Source: a bacterium SCSIO 12741
GTDB taxonomy: Bacteria > Bacteroidota > Bacteroidia > Flavobacteriales_G > Salibacteraceae
Assembly (NCBI GenBank): GCA_024398055.1
Contig: CP073749.1
Location: 5,039,035-5,103,034 of the forward strand
DNA: 64,000 bases
Reading direction: 5' to 3'
Numbering within the stretch: the stretch's first letter is position 1; each line of letters begins with the position of its first letter. The position numbers and the translations under genes are program-made. Under the pieces are notes generated by a model that had not been told where the DNA came from, made no database searches, and saw nothing but the letters and a program-made list of their open reading frames with translations. Positions 1-9,022 of this stretch are shown piece after piece.

Positions 1-656
1 AGAACCCAAACCTTGCCCTGGTAATCCTGAACTAAACTCTGAGGCTGATTGCCCACTGAAATCCGCTTTTCAACCTGACCGGAATGTTTGTTTAAAACAA
101 TCACCTCGTGCGATTTAACCATACAAGCAAAAACCCGATCTCCTACAACAATCATTTCCTCTATCCAGCCTTCAATCACCGTTCGGGTACTCACCTCTCC
201 GGTTCTTAAATTCAACTGGTAGATTTTCTCCGCTCCCAAATCACTCACCCAGGCTATGGTATCTGAGACGGGAAGCAAGTATCGGGGCGACACAAAACCA
301 TTCAAGGTCTTTACAATTTTCACTTCCGGCAGACTAACCTGATAGATTAAACCTGAGTAGTTAACCACAATCCAGGCCATGGTATCCCTTACCGTAATAG
401 ACTGCGCCACATCTCCCAACTTCACCTGATTGCTTCTAAAAAAGAAATCTTGCTGATCGGAACGCTGATCCAAATCCACCAGAGTGAGCGAAGCATTGTT
501 GTAGGTAAAATTGCCTTCGTTGAGCACCAAGGCAGAATAAACCGGAGCCAGCAGGCTATCCCTGATTTCGGGGTTATCTTGCTGGGGACCAAAATCAGGA
601 TCTTTTTTACAGCCCAAAAAGACCAGCAACGCTGCTAATAGCAAATACCTCATCAT
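1..656 (-). CDS. BtuG-like beta-propeller surface lipoprotein, partial (N-terminal 218 codons)
   Basis: This gene starts at 656 (or the adjacent ATG at 653) and runs off the left edge, so only the N-terminal part is visible. The product begins with a short hydrophobic segment and a lipobox (LVFLGC) followed by lysines, marking an outer-membrane or surface lipoprotein. The rest contains short repeating beta-strand units of the YncE/DUF5074 propeller type (for example LNEGNFTYNNASLTLVD, then TLNGFVSPRYLL and QSLVQDYQGKVWV). Its ATG overlaps the stop of the BtuB-like receptor by the sequence ATGA, so the two are translationally coupled in a riboswitch-controlled operon. In Bacteroides, the YncE-like lipoprotein BtuG captures B12 on the surface and sits on BtuB; position and fold suggest the same role here. 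The function is inferred. Confidence 0.75.
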   Translation of the reverse strand, partial: MMRYLLLAALLVFLGCKKDPDFGPQQDNPEIRDSLLAPVYSALVLNEGNFTYNNASLTLVDLDQRSDQQDFFFRSNQVKLGDVAQSITVRDTMAWIVVNYSGLIYQVSLPEVKIVKTLNGFVSPRYLLPVSDTIAWVSDLGAEKIYQLNLRTGEVSTRTVIEGWIEEMIVVGDRVFACMVKSHEVIVLNKHSGQVEKRISVGNQPQSLVQDYQGKVWV

Positions 657-2523
657 AGCCATTCGTAGCGAAATTTAAGGAAATAATTACGACCTGGCAT
701 AGGGCGATTAGCTATGTTTTGATAGGGCTCGTCAAACAGGTTTAGCACCCCACCTTCCATTCCAATTCGGTGTTTTTTCCAGAACTTCTTTTTCCATCCA
801 ATCCGTAAATCGGCCAGAAAGTAATCGGGCATCCAAATGGTGTTCTCAGGATTAATGTAGCGTGTTCCGGTATAGCTATGATCGTATCGTAGGTAATAAT
901 CCAACCAACGGGCTTCCAGATTTATTCGAGCTCGGTGCTGGGGCGTATAGATAAGTTGATAACCTTCGTCGGTCTCGGTAAACTGGTAGTTATACATAGC
1001 TCTGACCTCTACACCCATTTTCCGACCATTTCGTCTCACCCCCATGTTCACTTCGGTTCCTTGAGCCAGCACTCTATCCCGATTGGTCACCCGCCAAATT
1101 CCGTCGGATTGCGGAATCCATAGAATCCAGTTGTTTACCTGATTGACATAATAACCCAAATCATAAAATAAGATCCATTTTTTTCCGGCTTCGCCCTCAA
1201 ACCCCGCATCGGCTGTCCACCCTTCTTCATCTTTCAAATCAGGATTACCTCCTACCCCCAAAACCGATCGTTAAGGGTAGGGATAGCGACATGGTATGAA
1301 GCAGAGAGTCGTGCTTTCACCCATTTTTTATAGAGCGGATAACTGGTGGCATAGGAAGGCAATAAGGGATAGATTCGGTCATCGGCTACCAAGCTCTTAA
1401 TGAGTATACTGTTCATCCACTTTTTGTTGGCCCAGGCCCAGGTACCACGGTGAATCATCTGAGTTTTCCACTGCGATTTCCATTCGCCATATTCGGTGTT
1501 AAAGGCTTCGGCGTAATCGGTAATCAGAGAAGACTCCATCTTGAGCGCTTTACCGAGGTAGTAGTTTACCCTTACCTGGCCATTTGCATGATTCTCTGAA
1601 CTCTTACTAAACACATCGGCACCCTCATTCTCATACAAGAGTATCTGGTGTTTGATGCCTCCAATGGCGTACCAGGAGGTCTTGGAAGAAATACGGCTCC
1701 ACTCCAGCGTTCCCAAAGCAATTCGATCATCCTGCTTTTCTTTGGGATGGGCCTTTGCTGCCGGGCCAGGCAAGTCACGGTCTGCAGACAGGTAAATGAA
1801 ATTGGCTTTTAAGGCGCTGTTCTTCCCGGTTCGAAAGAGGAGCAACTGAGAGAATCCGCCCTTGTTAAAAGATGCCTGCTCTCGAGTGTGCTCCTCATAT
1901 TCAGGAGGTGTGGGATCGATGTAAGGAAAATCGTTGTCGGCATGTTGGTACAAAATGCGGGTAGAGCTACTAATTGACGAATTACTCCAATCTACACGTA
2001 GTGCCTCGTTATGCGCTCCAAAACTCCCAATTTGCCCCATGGCCGTGACATAAAATCGAGGCTGAAAGGTGGCCTTTTGACGCAGTTGTAGACTTCCTCC
2101 TAATCCTCCATCTCCATCGATCATACTCGAAGCGCCATAATGAACCTCCAATTCATCTACCAGCAACCCCGAAAACAAGCTAAGGTCAAAGACTCCATTC
2201 ATTCCGGAATTGATCGGAACACCATTAAAATACAGCTTGGTGTGATTCGCACCGGTGCCACGAAACGAAGCGGTGCTCAACAATCCAGGGCCCTGATCAC
2301 GGATAAATAACTCGGATTCGGAACGTAATAACTCACCGAGATCTGATAGATCGTAAGGAGCCATTCGTGCACTATCCAGCTCGCTTTTTTTGAATGATTC
2401 ATCCGGCGTAATTCGAACGTCGGAAAGAAAAAAGACTTTTAATTCAAGGGTGGTATCCGTTTGTGCTCGCATCGTATTCCCGAGCACTAAACTCAGAATC
2501 AACAGACACCAAACCGACTTCAT
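653..2523 (-). pseudogene. btuB: TonB-dependent B12 receptor (BtuB-like), split by a one-base frameshift
   Basis: Two reading frames encode one receptor of about 625 residues. The first (2523 to 1252) has a signal peptide (ends near MRAQ), then a plug domain (RDQGPGLLSTASFRGTGANH, LYFNGVPIN, YGASSMIDGDGGLGG) and early barrel strands, ending at IPTLNDRFWG-stop. The second (1261 to 653) continues with VGGNPDLKDEEGW and ends in FRYEWL, a typical aromatic outer-membrane C terminus. BtuB-family receptors normally read NDRFWG-x-GGNPDLKPE without a break, so one G is missing from the five-G run (C run at 1255-1259). Its ATG overlaps the upstream gene's stop. The third cistron of the operon led by the cobalamin riboswitch, it would move B12 across the outer membrane using TonB energy. 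It may be a real pseudogene or a sequencing error. Confidence 0.85.
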
Positions 2524-3530
2524 CGAAGAACTACTTTCTGGATCTCTTGTCCATCTTGAGTCTGAATGATAACGCTATAGACACCCGCAGAAAATCCATC
2601 CAGACTCCAACCTTCGCCCATGCGATTTAGTTGGCTCATTCGGCCTAAGCGATCCATCAAAGTCAATTGAACGTTCTCCGAAGATCCTTTCAAATACAAA
2701 CGATCGGTGGCTGGATTGGGGAATAACTGCAGGTTAGATTCTTCGGCCCAGAAATCGGGTACTGGCAAAAAAGTCTCTCCTTGATAATGGATAAGTCCAA
2801 CGGCATTCAAATCAAATCCACCGGTGTAAATACCACTGACTTCAAAGTCCGTAGGATAAGGATCATTGACTGGCCGGCCTTTACTATCTCTTTGTTTCCA
2901 GCGGGCATCCATGCTCCCCACCACATCCACAATTCGGATATGGGTGATGCTATCTACATTTAATCCTGGACTTCCCTTTACTTCTTCCAAATCGAATGGA
3001 GTTCCGAATAAGCCTTTGTACTTGCCAGCCAGGTTGTACAAATTGGTGGCATCCAAAGCATCGAATGAACCGATCTGAGAGGTGGTATCTGTATGCGATT
3101 CAGCCGGAAAGCGAGTAAAATTAATTCCATCAGAACTCACTTCTACAAAGGCCAGTTCGAGGAAAGTGTGATTGAAGCTGTTTTCAAAAACGGCAAAATC
3201 GGGTCCGGCACCATTGGTCACCGTACCATTAAAGGAAACAGTGACGTAACCTGAATCTCCCAAACTCAGAGCTTCAGGATTGGCTTTACCCAGTGCATAC
3301 CAGGTTTCGCCGTGTGTTGTTCTTCCTTTTTGTGGAAAGGCTATGTTTATAAATCCCCGATGAACGGTGGCTTCAGATGCCCAGGAAACGAAAATGGAAG
3401 AATCTTTATGAATCGCCTTTGTACCCGGCTGATCCGCAGCTGGGGCAAAGGGCCCTTGTGCCAATAACTGGTTTCCTGCCAAGAGCAGCAGACCAATAAA
3501 CAACCGGGTACAAAGCGAGAAATCTTTCAT
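2520..3530 (-). CDS. T9SS-sorted cell surface protein of the B12 operon
   Basis: This 336-residue protein has a signal peptide (to about residue 25, LLAQ). A beta-rich domain follows, containing AGPDFAVFENSF and LAFVEVSSDGINFTRFP. The C-terminal 80 residues form a T9SS type A sorting domain (LQLFPNPATDRLYL, then GFSAGVYSVIIQTQDGQ and a final KVVLR). It should therefore be exported by the type IX system and anchored on the cell surface. The start shares TAATG with the stop of the upstream DUF4465-like gene, and its stop overlaps the BtuB-like start, so it is the middle cistron of the B12-regulated operon. The domain resembles a family often seen beside BtuB receptors in Bacteroidota, but I know no experimentally assigned activity. 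B12 binding or delivery is an inference from context. Confidence 0.8.
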   Translation of the reverse strand: MKDFSLCTRLFIGLLLLAGNQLLAQGPFAPAADQPGTKAIHKDSSIFVSWASEATVHRGFINIAFPQKGRTTHGETWYALGKANPEALSLGDSGYVTVSFNGTVTNGAGPDFAVFENSFNHTFLELAFVEVSSDGINFTRFPAESHTDTTSQIGSFDALDATNLYNLAGKYKGLFGTPFDLEEVKGSPGLNVDSITHIRIVDVVGSMDARWKQRDSKGRPVNDPYPTDFEVSGIYTGGFDLNAVGLIHYQGETFLPVPDFWAEESNLQLFPNPATDRLYLKGSSENVQLTLMDRLGRMSQLNRMGEGWSLDGFSAGVYSVIIQTQDGQEIQKVVLR

Positions 3531-5062
3531 TAGTGAATCACTTGAATGCGAAGAGGTTTAACTCCAGCTTGATTCGTCGTAATCAAATACATTCCAGGCT
3601 GAAGACTGCTGGTGGATACTTCGTTGGATCCAAGCTCAATGCGATCGGTACGAATCAAATTACCAGCCATATCATACCAGTTTAGTGAACCGGCTTGCTG
3701 AACTCCAGCGATGGTCAATACCTGGTTAGTAGGATTAGGGAATACATGAATGCTTTCTTGAGCCGACCATTCGTCTACGCCAACTGTGTTCTTTTCTACA
3801 TTAATATTTACCCAGGCAGTATCACATTTACCATAAACATCACAAAGGATGTAGGAGCAACTGTCTTTTCCTATGTATCCGGCATCCGGCAAGTATTGCA
3901 AGGTTTTGTTGCTGGTAAGTGTAATGTGTCCATTCTTGGTAGTGTCTAAAACAGAAACATTGAGAGATGCGCTATCCTCGTCTGAATCATTTTTCAAAAT
4001 ATCGATGGTGATGGCTTGTCCTTCAAGCGCAGAACCCATATCGTCAACGGCAATTGGAGCTGAGTTTACCAATACATAAACCAATCCGGTATCGGTCAAT
4101 CCACTTTTATCTTCTACTACGTAACCCAAGGTATCGTAACCGTGGAAGCCATTGTTTGGCGTATAATCAATTTGATTTCCAGTTCCAGCCATTGCTGTAC
4201 CATTGATCGGCTGCAAAATTGTTTTCACACTCAAATCTGCCTTAGCTCCATCTGGGTCAAGGTCGTTGGCCAATACGTCAATGGCATTTCCAGAAGATGC
4301 TGTTTCCGCTTCAGACCAATCGTATCGAGCGATAGGATCGAAAAGGTTAGAACTGTTTTTCACAATCAAACTGTCCATACACACATAAGTAGGCGTATTG
4401 ATACCCCAGTTTCCTACATCTGTACTTTCAAAGCTCATGTAAACGGCTTTTACGCGACCCAAGGTTCTAAGGTCAACCCAAGTCCAGTCATCAACAATGT
4501 AGTCTCCCGTTGCGCCGCGGTAATCGGCCAAATAGAAGTATACGGAATCCGTAATCTCGCCTTGGGCATCGATACCGTAAAACTGAACCCGGAAAAAATC
4601 AGGGTCAGTTCCCGTGGTACCACCAAATTTTTTGGCGATATTATCACCTTCCTTCATGGAATAGTAAGCGAAGGTGGAATTAGTCAGGCTCACACCCATT
4701 ACAGAGTCTCCGGCAGCCGAGTGAGTGAAGGATATCAATCCTTCGGAATACATGACTCCATATGCTTTGGAATTGTTGACACCTGAACCAGCTATAGAGG
4801 CATACTGATTACCCCAACCGCGTGTAACGGTATCGCTTACTTCCGACACAGAGAATCCACTCCAGGAGCTCCAGGCCGGGTTATAGTCATTAAAAAAGAA
4901 GGCAGCACCGCTAACGGTTCCGCCGCTTAAGTCAGAGCCGTTCCAGATACTATCCGGAGCAGCCATTAGGTTTTCAAAATCAGATACTGTTTGAGCCTGT
5001 GAAAAAGGGATCAAACCAATCATCAATGCCAGACCTGCAAAGGTTTTGGAAAGATTAATCAT
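3530..5062 (-). CDS. DUF4465-like T9SS surface protein, first gene of the B12 operon
   Basis: This 510-residue protein starts with a signal peptide (LIPFSQAQ). Residues of about 25-235 form a DUF4465-like domain (SDFENL, SWSGFSVSEVSDT, GWGNQYASIAG, DDWTWVDLRTLG, GNWGINTPTYVCMDSL). Two cadherin-like or Ig-like tandem modules follow, each carrying an NDSDED/NDLDPDG-type acidic turn likely to bind calcium. The C-terminal 75 residues are a T9SS sorting domain (VFPNPTNQVLTI, LQPGMYLITTNQ). It is the first cistron after the cobalamin riboswitch, with about 70 nt between riboswitch and ATG. DUF4465 proteins recur in B12 loci of Bacteroidota, so a surface cobalamin-binding role is plausible but unproven. 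Start chosen at the Met preceding the signal peptide. Confidence 0.8.
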   Translation of the reverse strand: MINLSKTFAGLALMIGLIPFSQAQTVSDFENLMAAPDSIWNGSDLSGGTVSGAAFFFNDYNPAWSSWSGFSVSEVSDTVTRGWGNQYASIAGSGVNNSKAYGVMYSEGLISFTHSAAGDSVMGVSLTNSTFAYYSMKEGDNIAKKFGGTTGTDPDFFRVQFYGIDAQGEITDSVYFYLADYRGATGDYIVDDWTWVDLRTLGRVKAVYMSFESTDVGNWGINTPTYVCMDSLIVKNSSNLFDPIARYDWSEAETASSGNAIDVLANDLDPDGAKADLSVKTILQPINGTAMAGTGNQIDYTPNNGFHGYDTLGYVVEDKSGLTDTGLVYVLVNSAPIAVDDMGSALEGQAITIDILKNDSDEDSASLNVSVLDTTKNGHITLTSNKTLQYLPDAGYIGKDSCSYILCDVYGKCDTAWVNINVEKNTVGVDEWSAQESIHVFPNPTNQVLTIAGVQQAGSLNWYDMAGNLIRTDRIELGSNEVSTSSLQPGMYLITTNQAGVKPLRIQVIH

Positions 5063-5129
5063 CGAAGTAAAAATACGTGTTTAAATAGTTTTCTAATAAA
5101 CCGGGCTTATCCCGAGCCTGGTAATTAAT

Positions 5130-5325
5130 TACATGCGGCAGGTCTTCTGACTTAGCTCCTTTTCGGGTCTTCCCAGTTGCACTGGCAACAAGTGACATTG
5201 TGGTCCGAAAAGATAAATTATGAGCCTTACAGCTGCGGGAACAGTCTCCGAGTCTCACGGAATTCCCATTTTAATTCCTGGGCACGGTAGTGCTTCAGAA
5301 ACCGCAATGCGCTGCGAAGGTAATT
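5130..5325 (-). promoter_or_regulatory. Cobalamin (AdoCbl-type) riboswitch
   Basis: Read on the minus strand, the leader contains the diagnostic blocks in order: GGGAATTCCGTGAG, then GAGACTGTTCCCGCAGCTG, then GCCAGTGCAACTGGGAAG, and the B12 box AAGTCAGAAGACCTGCC at 5136-5153. This matches the conserved core of the cobalamin riboswitch. It lies directly upstream of the DUF4465/T9SS/BtuB/BtuG-like operon, so high cobalamin should shut the operon off. Between riboswitch and ATG (5063-5129) a small CGGG-ATAAG-CCCG hairpin could belong to the expression platform. The 5' boundary is approximate. Confidence 0.95.
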
Positions 5326-5365
5326 CTAATTCTCAACTGATTTTTACGATTCCCAACTTTTTTGA

Positions 5366-5395
5366 TTTGCTCCTGTGAATTTTCTAATATATTCG
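5366..5395 (+). promoter_or_regulatory. Candidate promoter for the receiver-domain gene
   Basis: TTTG at 5366-5369 and TATATTCG at 5388-5395 are separated by 18 nt. This is one mismatch from the Bacteroidota primary-sigma pattern TTTG / TAnnTTTG. It lies about 45 nt upstream of the ATG at 5438. Confidence 0.4.
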
Positions 5396-5437
5396 CCACA
5401 CATCAACCTGGTTGTAAAGCGAGCCAATTAGGACTGA

Positions 5438-5830
5438 ATGAATAATTTTAAGAGAATATTACTGATCGACGACGATCCGATTCAAAATCTGATTAACACC
5501 AAACTTCTGAACCGCATTGACTTTAGCGAACGCATCGATGTGGCAATTAATGGGAAGTTGGCTCGGGATGAATACTTGCTTAGCGATGAACCGCTGCCCG
5601 AAATCATTTTCCTTGACATTAATATGCCTATTATGAATGGATGGGAGTTTTTGGATATGCTTAAAGGAATGGAACTTCCTCATTTACCCGATGTTTATAT
5701 GCTCACTTCTTCTATTTCCCCAGAAGATATTCGGCAATCGGACAACCATCCTATGGTTAAAGGTTACATTACTAAGCCTCTCAATCTGGACAAGCTTCTG
5801 GAAATTAAGTTGAGTTTCTTTAAGGATTAA
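5438..5830 (+). CDS. Single-domain response regulator (CheY-like receiver)
   Basis: This 130-residue protein is one receiver domain with no output domain. The N terminus carries the acidic pocket LLIDDDP, the phospho-acceptor Asp lies in FLDINMP (about residue 60), the switch Ser/Thr in MLTSSIS and the conserved Lys in ITKPLN near the C terminus. Such stand-alone receivers pass phosphate between kinases or act by protein-protein contact. No partner kinase is adjacent. The upstream gene region is the divergent B12 riboswitch leader, and its 3' end overlaps the convergent VWA gene by 4 bp. It is similar in design to the receiver at 16786-17145. Confidence 0.9.
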   Translation: MNNFKRILLIDDDPIQNLINTKLLNRIDFSERIDVAINGKLARDEYLLSDEPLPEIIFLDINMPIMNGWEFLDMLKGMELPHLPDVYMLTSSISPEDIRQSDNHPMVKGYITKPLNLDKLLEIKLSFFKD

Positions 5831-7914
5831 ATCACCCCTTCCCTTTTCCGGAAAAACCACTCTAAGGATAGCAGTGTTAGCAGCAAGGCAAATATCCATT
5901 TGAGATGCACTAAGTCGAGGTAGGTATTTTCCTCAAAAACGACAGGCTCAGCTATTTCTTGTTCCATCTTGGTTAACCATTCATTGGCTTGCTCCAAGGT
6001 ATACAAGGCTCCTCCCGACTGTTGTGTCAAGTTGGTCAAAAGCTGATGATTGGTACGGTATTCGGCAAACTCCAGGTAGGTTTCGGTTACTGTAAACTCA
6101 CCCTTATCACTTAATTCCTTTCCTCCAAAACTTACTTTGGCTTCGTAGGAATAGGATCCTGGTTCCAACGTTCCCACTTCTAACAAATACTTCCCTTGAC
6201 TCCGGGCCATTTGCCAGCTGTATTCCTCCCCTTCCTGGTTTTTCAGAACCACAGTGGCTTCGGGATCGTTCACCCGCTCAAATGCCTGGTTGTACAATTC
6301 ACCGTAGAGTAATACGGGTTCTGTAGCTTTAAAGCTACGAGCAGCCCGAACTCTAAAGGGACGATTCAAATCTTTACTGGCCAAATAGGCCGTACTCCGG
6401 TCCCAAATCTTATTGAATACTTCAGTGTTGCCGTTTTGTTCAAACTCAGCCAAAGGCCAGCGCCAAATCCCTTCTCCTGCAAGAACTCCTGTTTTCTGAC
6501 CGTTTAGGGTGGAAAAAATCCATAGTGGATACTCGGTTTTTACCAATCCAATTTGCTGCTGTAAAAAGGACTCGTAGTTCCCCATCGGTTTTGCTTCACC
6601 GAAGGGAACGGTCAATGGTGGCAGAATATCAAATACGGCTCTTTCTCTTGAATTCAGATCAAAGAGTGTAAAGCCGGCATTGAGTCCAGCTCGGGCCTCG
6701 CCATATTGTCCGTTAAAGCCAGACCATTTAACACCAATGTTATGCTGATTGAGAAAGCCAATATTGGTTCGTGGCCCCACAATGAACATCTTGGGCAAAC
6801 GGGTCTGCATAAAGGAGTTGAATGCTTGAAGTTTTCCTTTAAGAGCAGGTGCCTGATAAAGAATGGCCAGGTTGTAGTTTTTCTCCAGGCCATCCATATC
6901 CATCGACGAAAGGTCATTGACAGGCAAAAGCTCTACTTCGTAGTTTTCATTGTTTTCTAAAGTCCTGCGAATAGCACCTACATCGGGATGCGTAAAAGCA
7001 TAAACCAAAAGAATCTTTTGCCGGGCATCCAGCACCTTTACATAAAGGTTCATCCGGTTGTTTCTTACCGTGCGCTCTCCTTTTAGGGGTTCTATGGTAA
7101 GGGTAAATTGTTGTACTCCTTCTCGCTGAGCCTCTACTTCGTATCGAAAGGTTTTAAAAACGTGTCCACCTCCCAAATCCCAGGGTTGCTGATCCAACAC
7201 CTGTCCGCCTGAACTTAAGGTTACTTTAGCTCGTTTTCCCTTTAAACCTTCGGCTACAACATCAAATTCCAGGGGAAATCGATCGCCCAGAAAAGCAATC
7301 TCGTTGTACCGGGCATCCGTAATTTTTAGATCTGCCGATTTGGAGGTATCCCCAGTTTCCAAAACATAAATGGGTGCCTTAATTCTATTTTTTACATACT
7401 CCGGATTGCTGCCCTGGTTATATATCCCATCCGTAATAAGCGTAACGCCGGCTACATTTCGAAATGAGTACAAGGCATTCAGCTCCTCAAGAAACCCAGA
7501 AAGGTTCGTTTCTGATTCCTGAAAACTGAGCGTATCAAAGGTTTGGGTTTCCTCTCCGAAAGTAAAGGCCTTGACTTGGTATTTGCCATCCAATCTCTCC
7601 GATACTTCCTTTACCCAGGTCTCAACGGATTGAGCAAGCGTCAATGAGTCTGCATGATTTTTCATGGACTGACTGTTGTCAATCCCCAGAATGAGAACGG
7701 GTTCTTCAGATTCGTAGCTGGTGTATCGAATCAAGGGTTCGAGTAGCAAGGCGCAAATCGCACTTACCACCAGAGCTCTCATTAGGGCTAAGCCCCAAAC
7801 AACCGGCTTGGAAAAACCACTGCGGTTATCTCGGTAATACAGCAGACCAGCAATAAGTCCACCGACTAACAGGCAAACCAGCAGATACCAGTTGGGGTAA
7901 TTAATTTCGAGCAT
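5827..7914 (-). CDS. VWA-domain membrane protein
   Basis: This 695-residue protein begins with two membrane segments (about residues 8-25 and 38-62) followed by a periplasmic von Willebrand A domain. Its MIDAS motif DNSQS lies near residue 78 and the second strand reads VTLITDGIYNQGSN. A long beta-rich middle follows, with no recognisable catalytic motif, and a last membrane helix (WIFALLLTLLSLEWFF) close to the C terminus. The layout matches large VWA proteins of Bacteroidota that are loosely related to BatA and often carry a glutamine-amidotransferase-like fold. The substrate or partner is unknown. It is a single gene, convergent with the receiver gene and transcribed in the same direction as fabG, 75 bp away. 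Confidence 0.75.
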   Translation of the reverse strand: MLEINYPNWYLLVCLLVGGLIAGLLYYRDNRSGFSKPVVWGLALMRALVVSAICALLLEPLIRYTSYESEEPVLILGIDNSQSMKNHADSLTLAQSVETWVKEVSERLDGKYQVKAFTFGEETQTFDTLSFQESETNLSGFLEELNALYSFRNVAGVTLITDGIYNQGSNPEYVKNRIKAPIYVLETGDTSKSADLKITDARYNEIAFLGDRFPLEFDVVAEGLKGKRAKVTLSSGGQVLDQQPWDLGGGHVFKTFRYEVEAQREGVQQFTLTIEPLKGERTVRNNRMNLYVKVLDARQKILLVYAFTHPDVGAIRRTLENNENYEVELLPVNDLSSMDMDGLEKNYNLAILYQAPALKGKLQAFNSFMQTRLPKMFIVGPRTNIGFLNQHNIGVKWSGFNGQYGEARAGLNAGFTLFDLNSRERAVFDILPPLTVPFGEAKPMGNYESFLQQQIGLVKTEYPLWIFSTLNGQKTGVLAGEGIWRWPLAEFEQNGNTEVFNKIWDRSTAYLASKDLNRPFRVRAARSFKATEPVLLYGELYNQAFERVNDPEATVVLKNQEGEEYSWQMARSQGKYLLEVGTLEPGSYSYEAKVSFGGKELSDKGEFTVTETYLEFAEYRTNHQLLTNLTQQSGGALYTLEQANEWLTKMEQEIAEPVVFEENTYLDLVHLKWIFALLLTLLSLEWFFRKREGVI

Positions 7915-7989
7915 GCGTTCTCAAATATCAATGAATTGATCGAAACGCCGGAAGGTTGGTTCCTATTTTAGGAACTTTTATAATTCCGA

Positions 7990-8742
7990 TCAGGAAGTTA
8001 GCATTCCGCCATCCACATGAAGGGTCTGCCCTGTGATGTAAGAAGACATATCAGAAGCCAGGAATACAGCCAGATTTGCCACATCTTCAGGAGTACCACC
8101 TCTTTTCAACGGGATAGCCTGACGCCACTCGTTCACGGTTTCTTCTGGAAGTGCTCCCGTCATCTCAGTTTCGATAAATCCAGGGGCGATGGCGTTGCAA
8201 CGAATGTTTCTTGATCCTAACTCAAGGGCGATGGATCGGGTGAATCCCAAAATACCAGCCTTAGAAGCTGAATAGTTAGCCTGACCAGCGTTTCCTTTAA
8301 CCCCAACCACGGAGCTCAAGTTAACGATAGACCCTGAGCGCTGCTTAAGCATTGTACGCTGCACAGCCTTGGTCATGTTGAATACCGATTTCAGGTTTGT
8401 GTTCATTACTTCATCCCACATATCCTCGGTCATTCGCATCAGCAAATTGTCACGAGTTACACCGGCGTTGTTAATCACCACATCAATTTTACCTCCGAAG
8501 TCTTTCAGTACGTCAGCAATCAATTGTTCTGCTGCATCAAATTCGGCAGCGTTAGATTTATAGCCCTTTGCTGTAATACCGTATGCACTTAGCTCTTCTT
8601 CCAGCTTCTTAGCCTTTTCTTCAGAAGACAAATAAGTGAATGCGATATGAGCTCCTTGCTCAGCAAATTTTTCGGCCATTCCTCTGCCAATTCCACGAGA
8701 TGCACCTGTAATAATTGCAACCTTTCCTTCGAGTAGTTTCAT
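7990..8742 (-). CDS. fabG: 3-oxoacyl-[acyl-carrier-protein] reductase
   Basis: FabG reduces 3-ketoacyl-ACP with NADPH in type II fatty acid synthesis in the cytoplasm. This 250-residue short-chain dehydrogenase shows the nucleotide motif TGASRGIG at about residues 12-19, NNAG in the middle, the catalytic Ser in NLSSVVG and the YSASK Tyr-x3-Lys pair, followed by PGFIETEMT. The start at 8742 (MKLLEGKVAIITG) matches the family. An upstream in-frame ATG at 8874 would add residues encoded by a 7-bp tandem repeat and is not credible. No other fab or acp genes are adjacent, so this could be a secondary FabG, but all motifs are intact. Confidence 0.92.
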   Translation of the reverse strand: MKLLEGKVAIITGASRGIGRGMAEKFAEQGAHIAFTYLSSEEKAKKLEEELSAYGITAKGYKSNAAEFDAAEQLIADVLKDFGGKIDVVINNAGVTRDNLLMRMTEDMWDEVMNTNLKSVFNMTKAVQRTMLKQRSGSIVNLSSVVGVKGNAGQANYSASKAGILGFTRSIALELGSRNIRCNAIAPGFIETEMTGALPEETVNEWRQAIPLKRGGTPEDVANLAVFLASDMSSYITGQTLHVDGGMLTS

Positions 8743-8809
8743 GCGAGTGATTTTAGATGCGCCAAAGATAGAACTTGATTTGAATCTCCATGCTTCTATC
8801 TCAATTCCA

Positions 8810-8914
8810 AATCTCGAATCTCGAATCTCCAATCTCCAATCTCGAATCTCGAATCTCCAATCTCGAATCTCCAATCTTCAATCTCCAATCTCGCATCTCG
8901 TATCTCGTATCTGA
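8810..8914. repeat. 7-bp tandem repeat, 15 units
   Basis: The plus strand reads AATCTCG or AATCTCC in strict 7-bp register for 15 consecutive units, with C/T substitutions at the first base in the last three and one AATCTTC unit. It lies in the 280-bp divergent gap between fabG and csaA. On the minus strand it could encode the short repeat EIRD(W/S)R, but this extension upstream of FabG is an artefact of the repeat. Such arrays can vary in copy number by slippage. The effect on either flanking promoter is unknown. Confidence 0.85.
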
Positions 8915-9022
8915 ACTCAGGGTTCCAATAGCAATGGGATGTTCACCAGCAGTGATTTATATTTTTCGTCTTCGTACTCGCACCCACCCTTGTCCCTCCT
9001 ATCTTTGGTCAAAATTGAATCC

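Noticed and set aside
5055..5258. Small ORF over the cobalamin riboswitch
   Set aside because: It falls on the conserved riboswitch core and has no protein family features.
8743..8874. N-terminal extension of FabG with repeated EIRDWR-like peptides
   Set aside because: It is encoded by the 7-bp tandem repeat and absent from the FabG family; the start at 8742 is normal.
8810..8914. CRISPR array
   Set aside because: Units are 7 bp with no spacers and no cas genes nearby.
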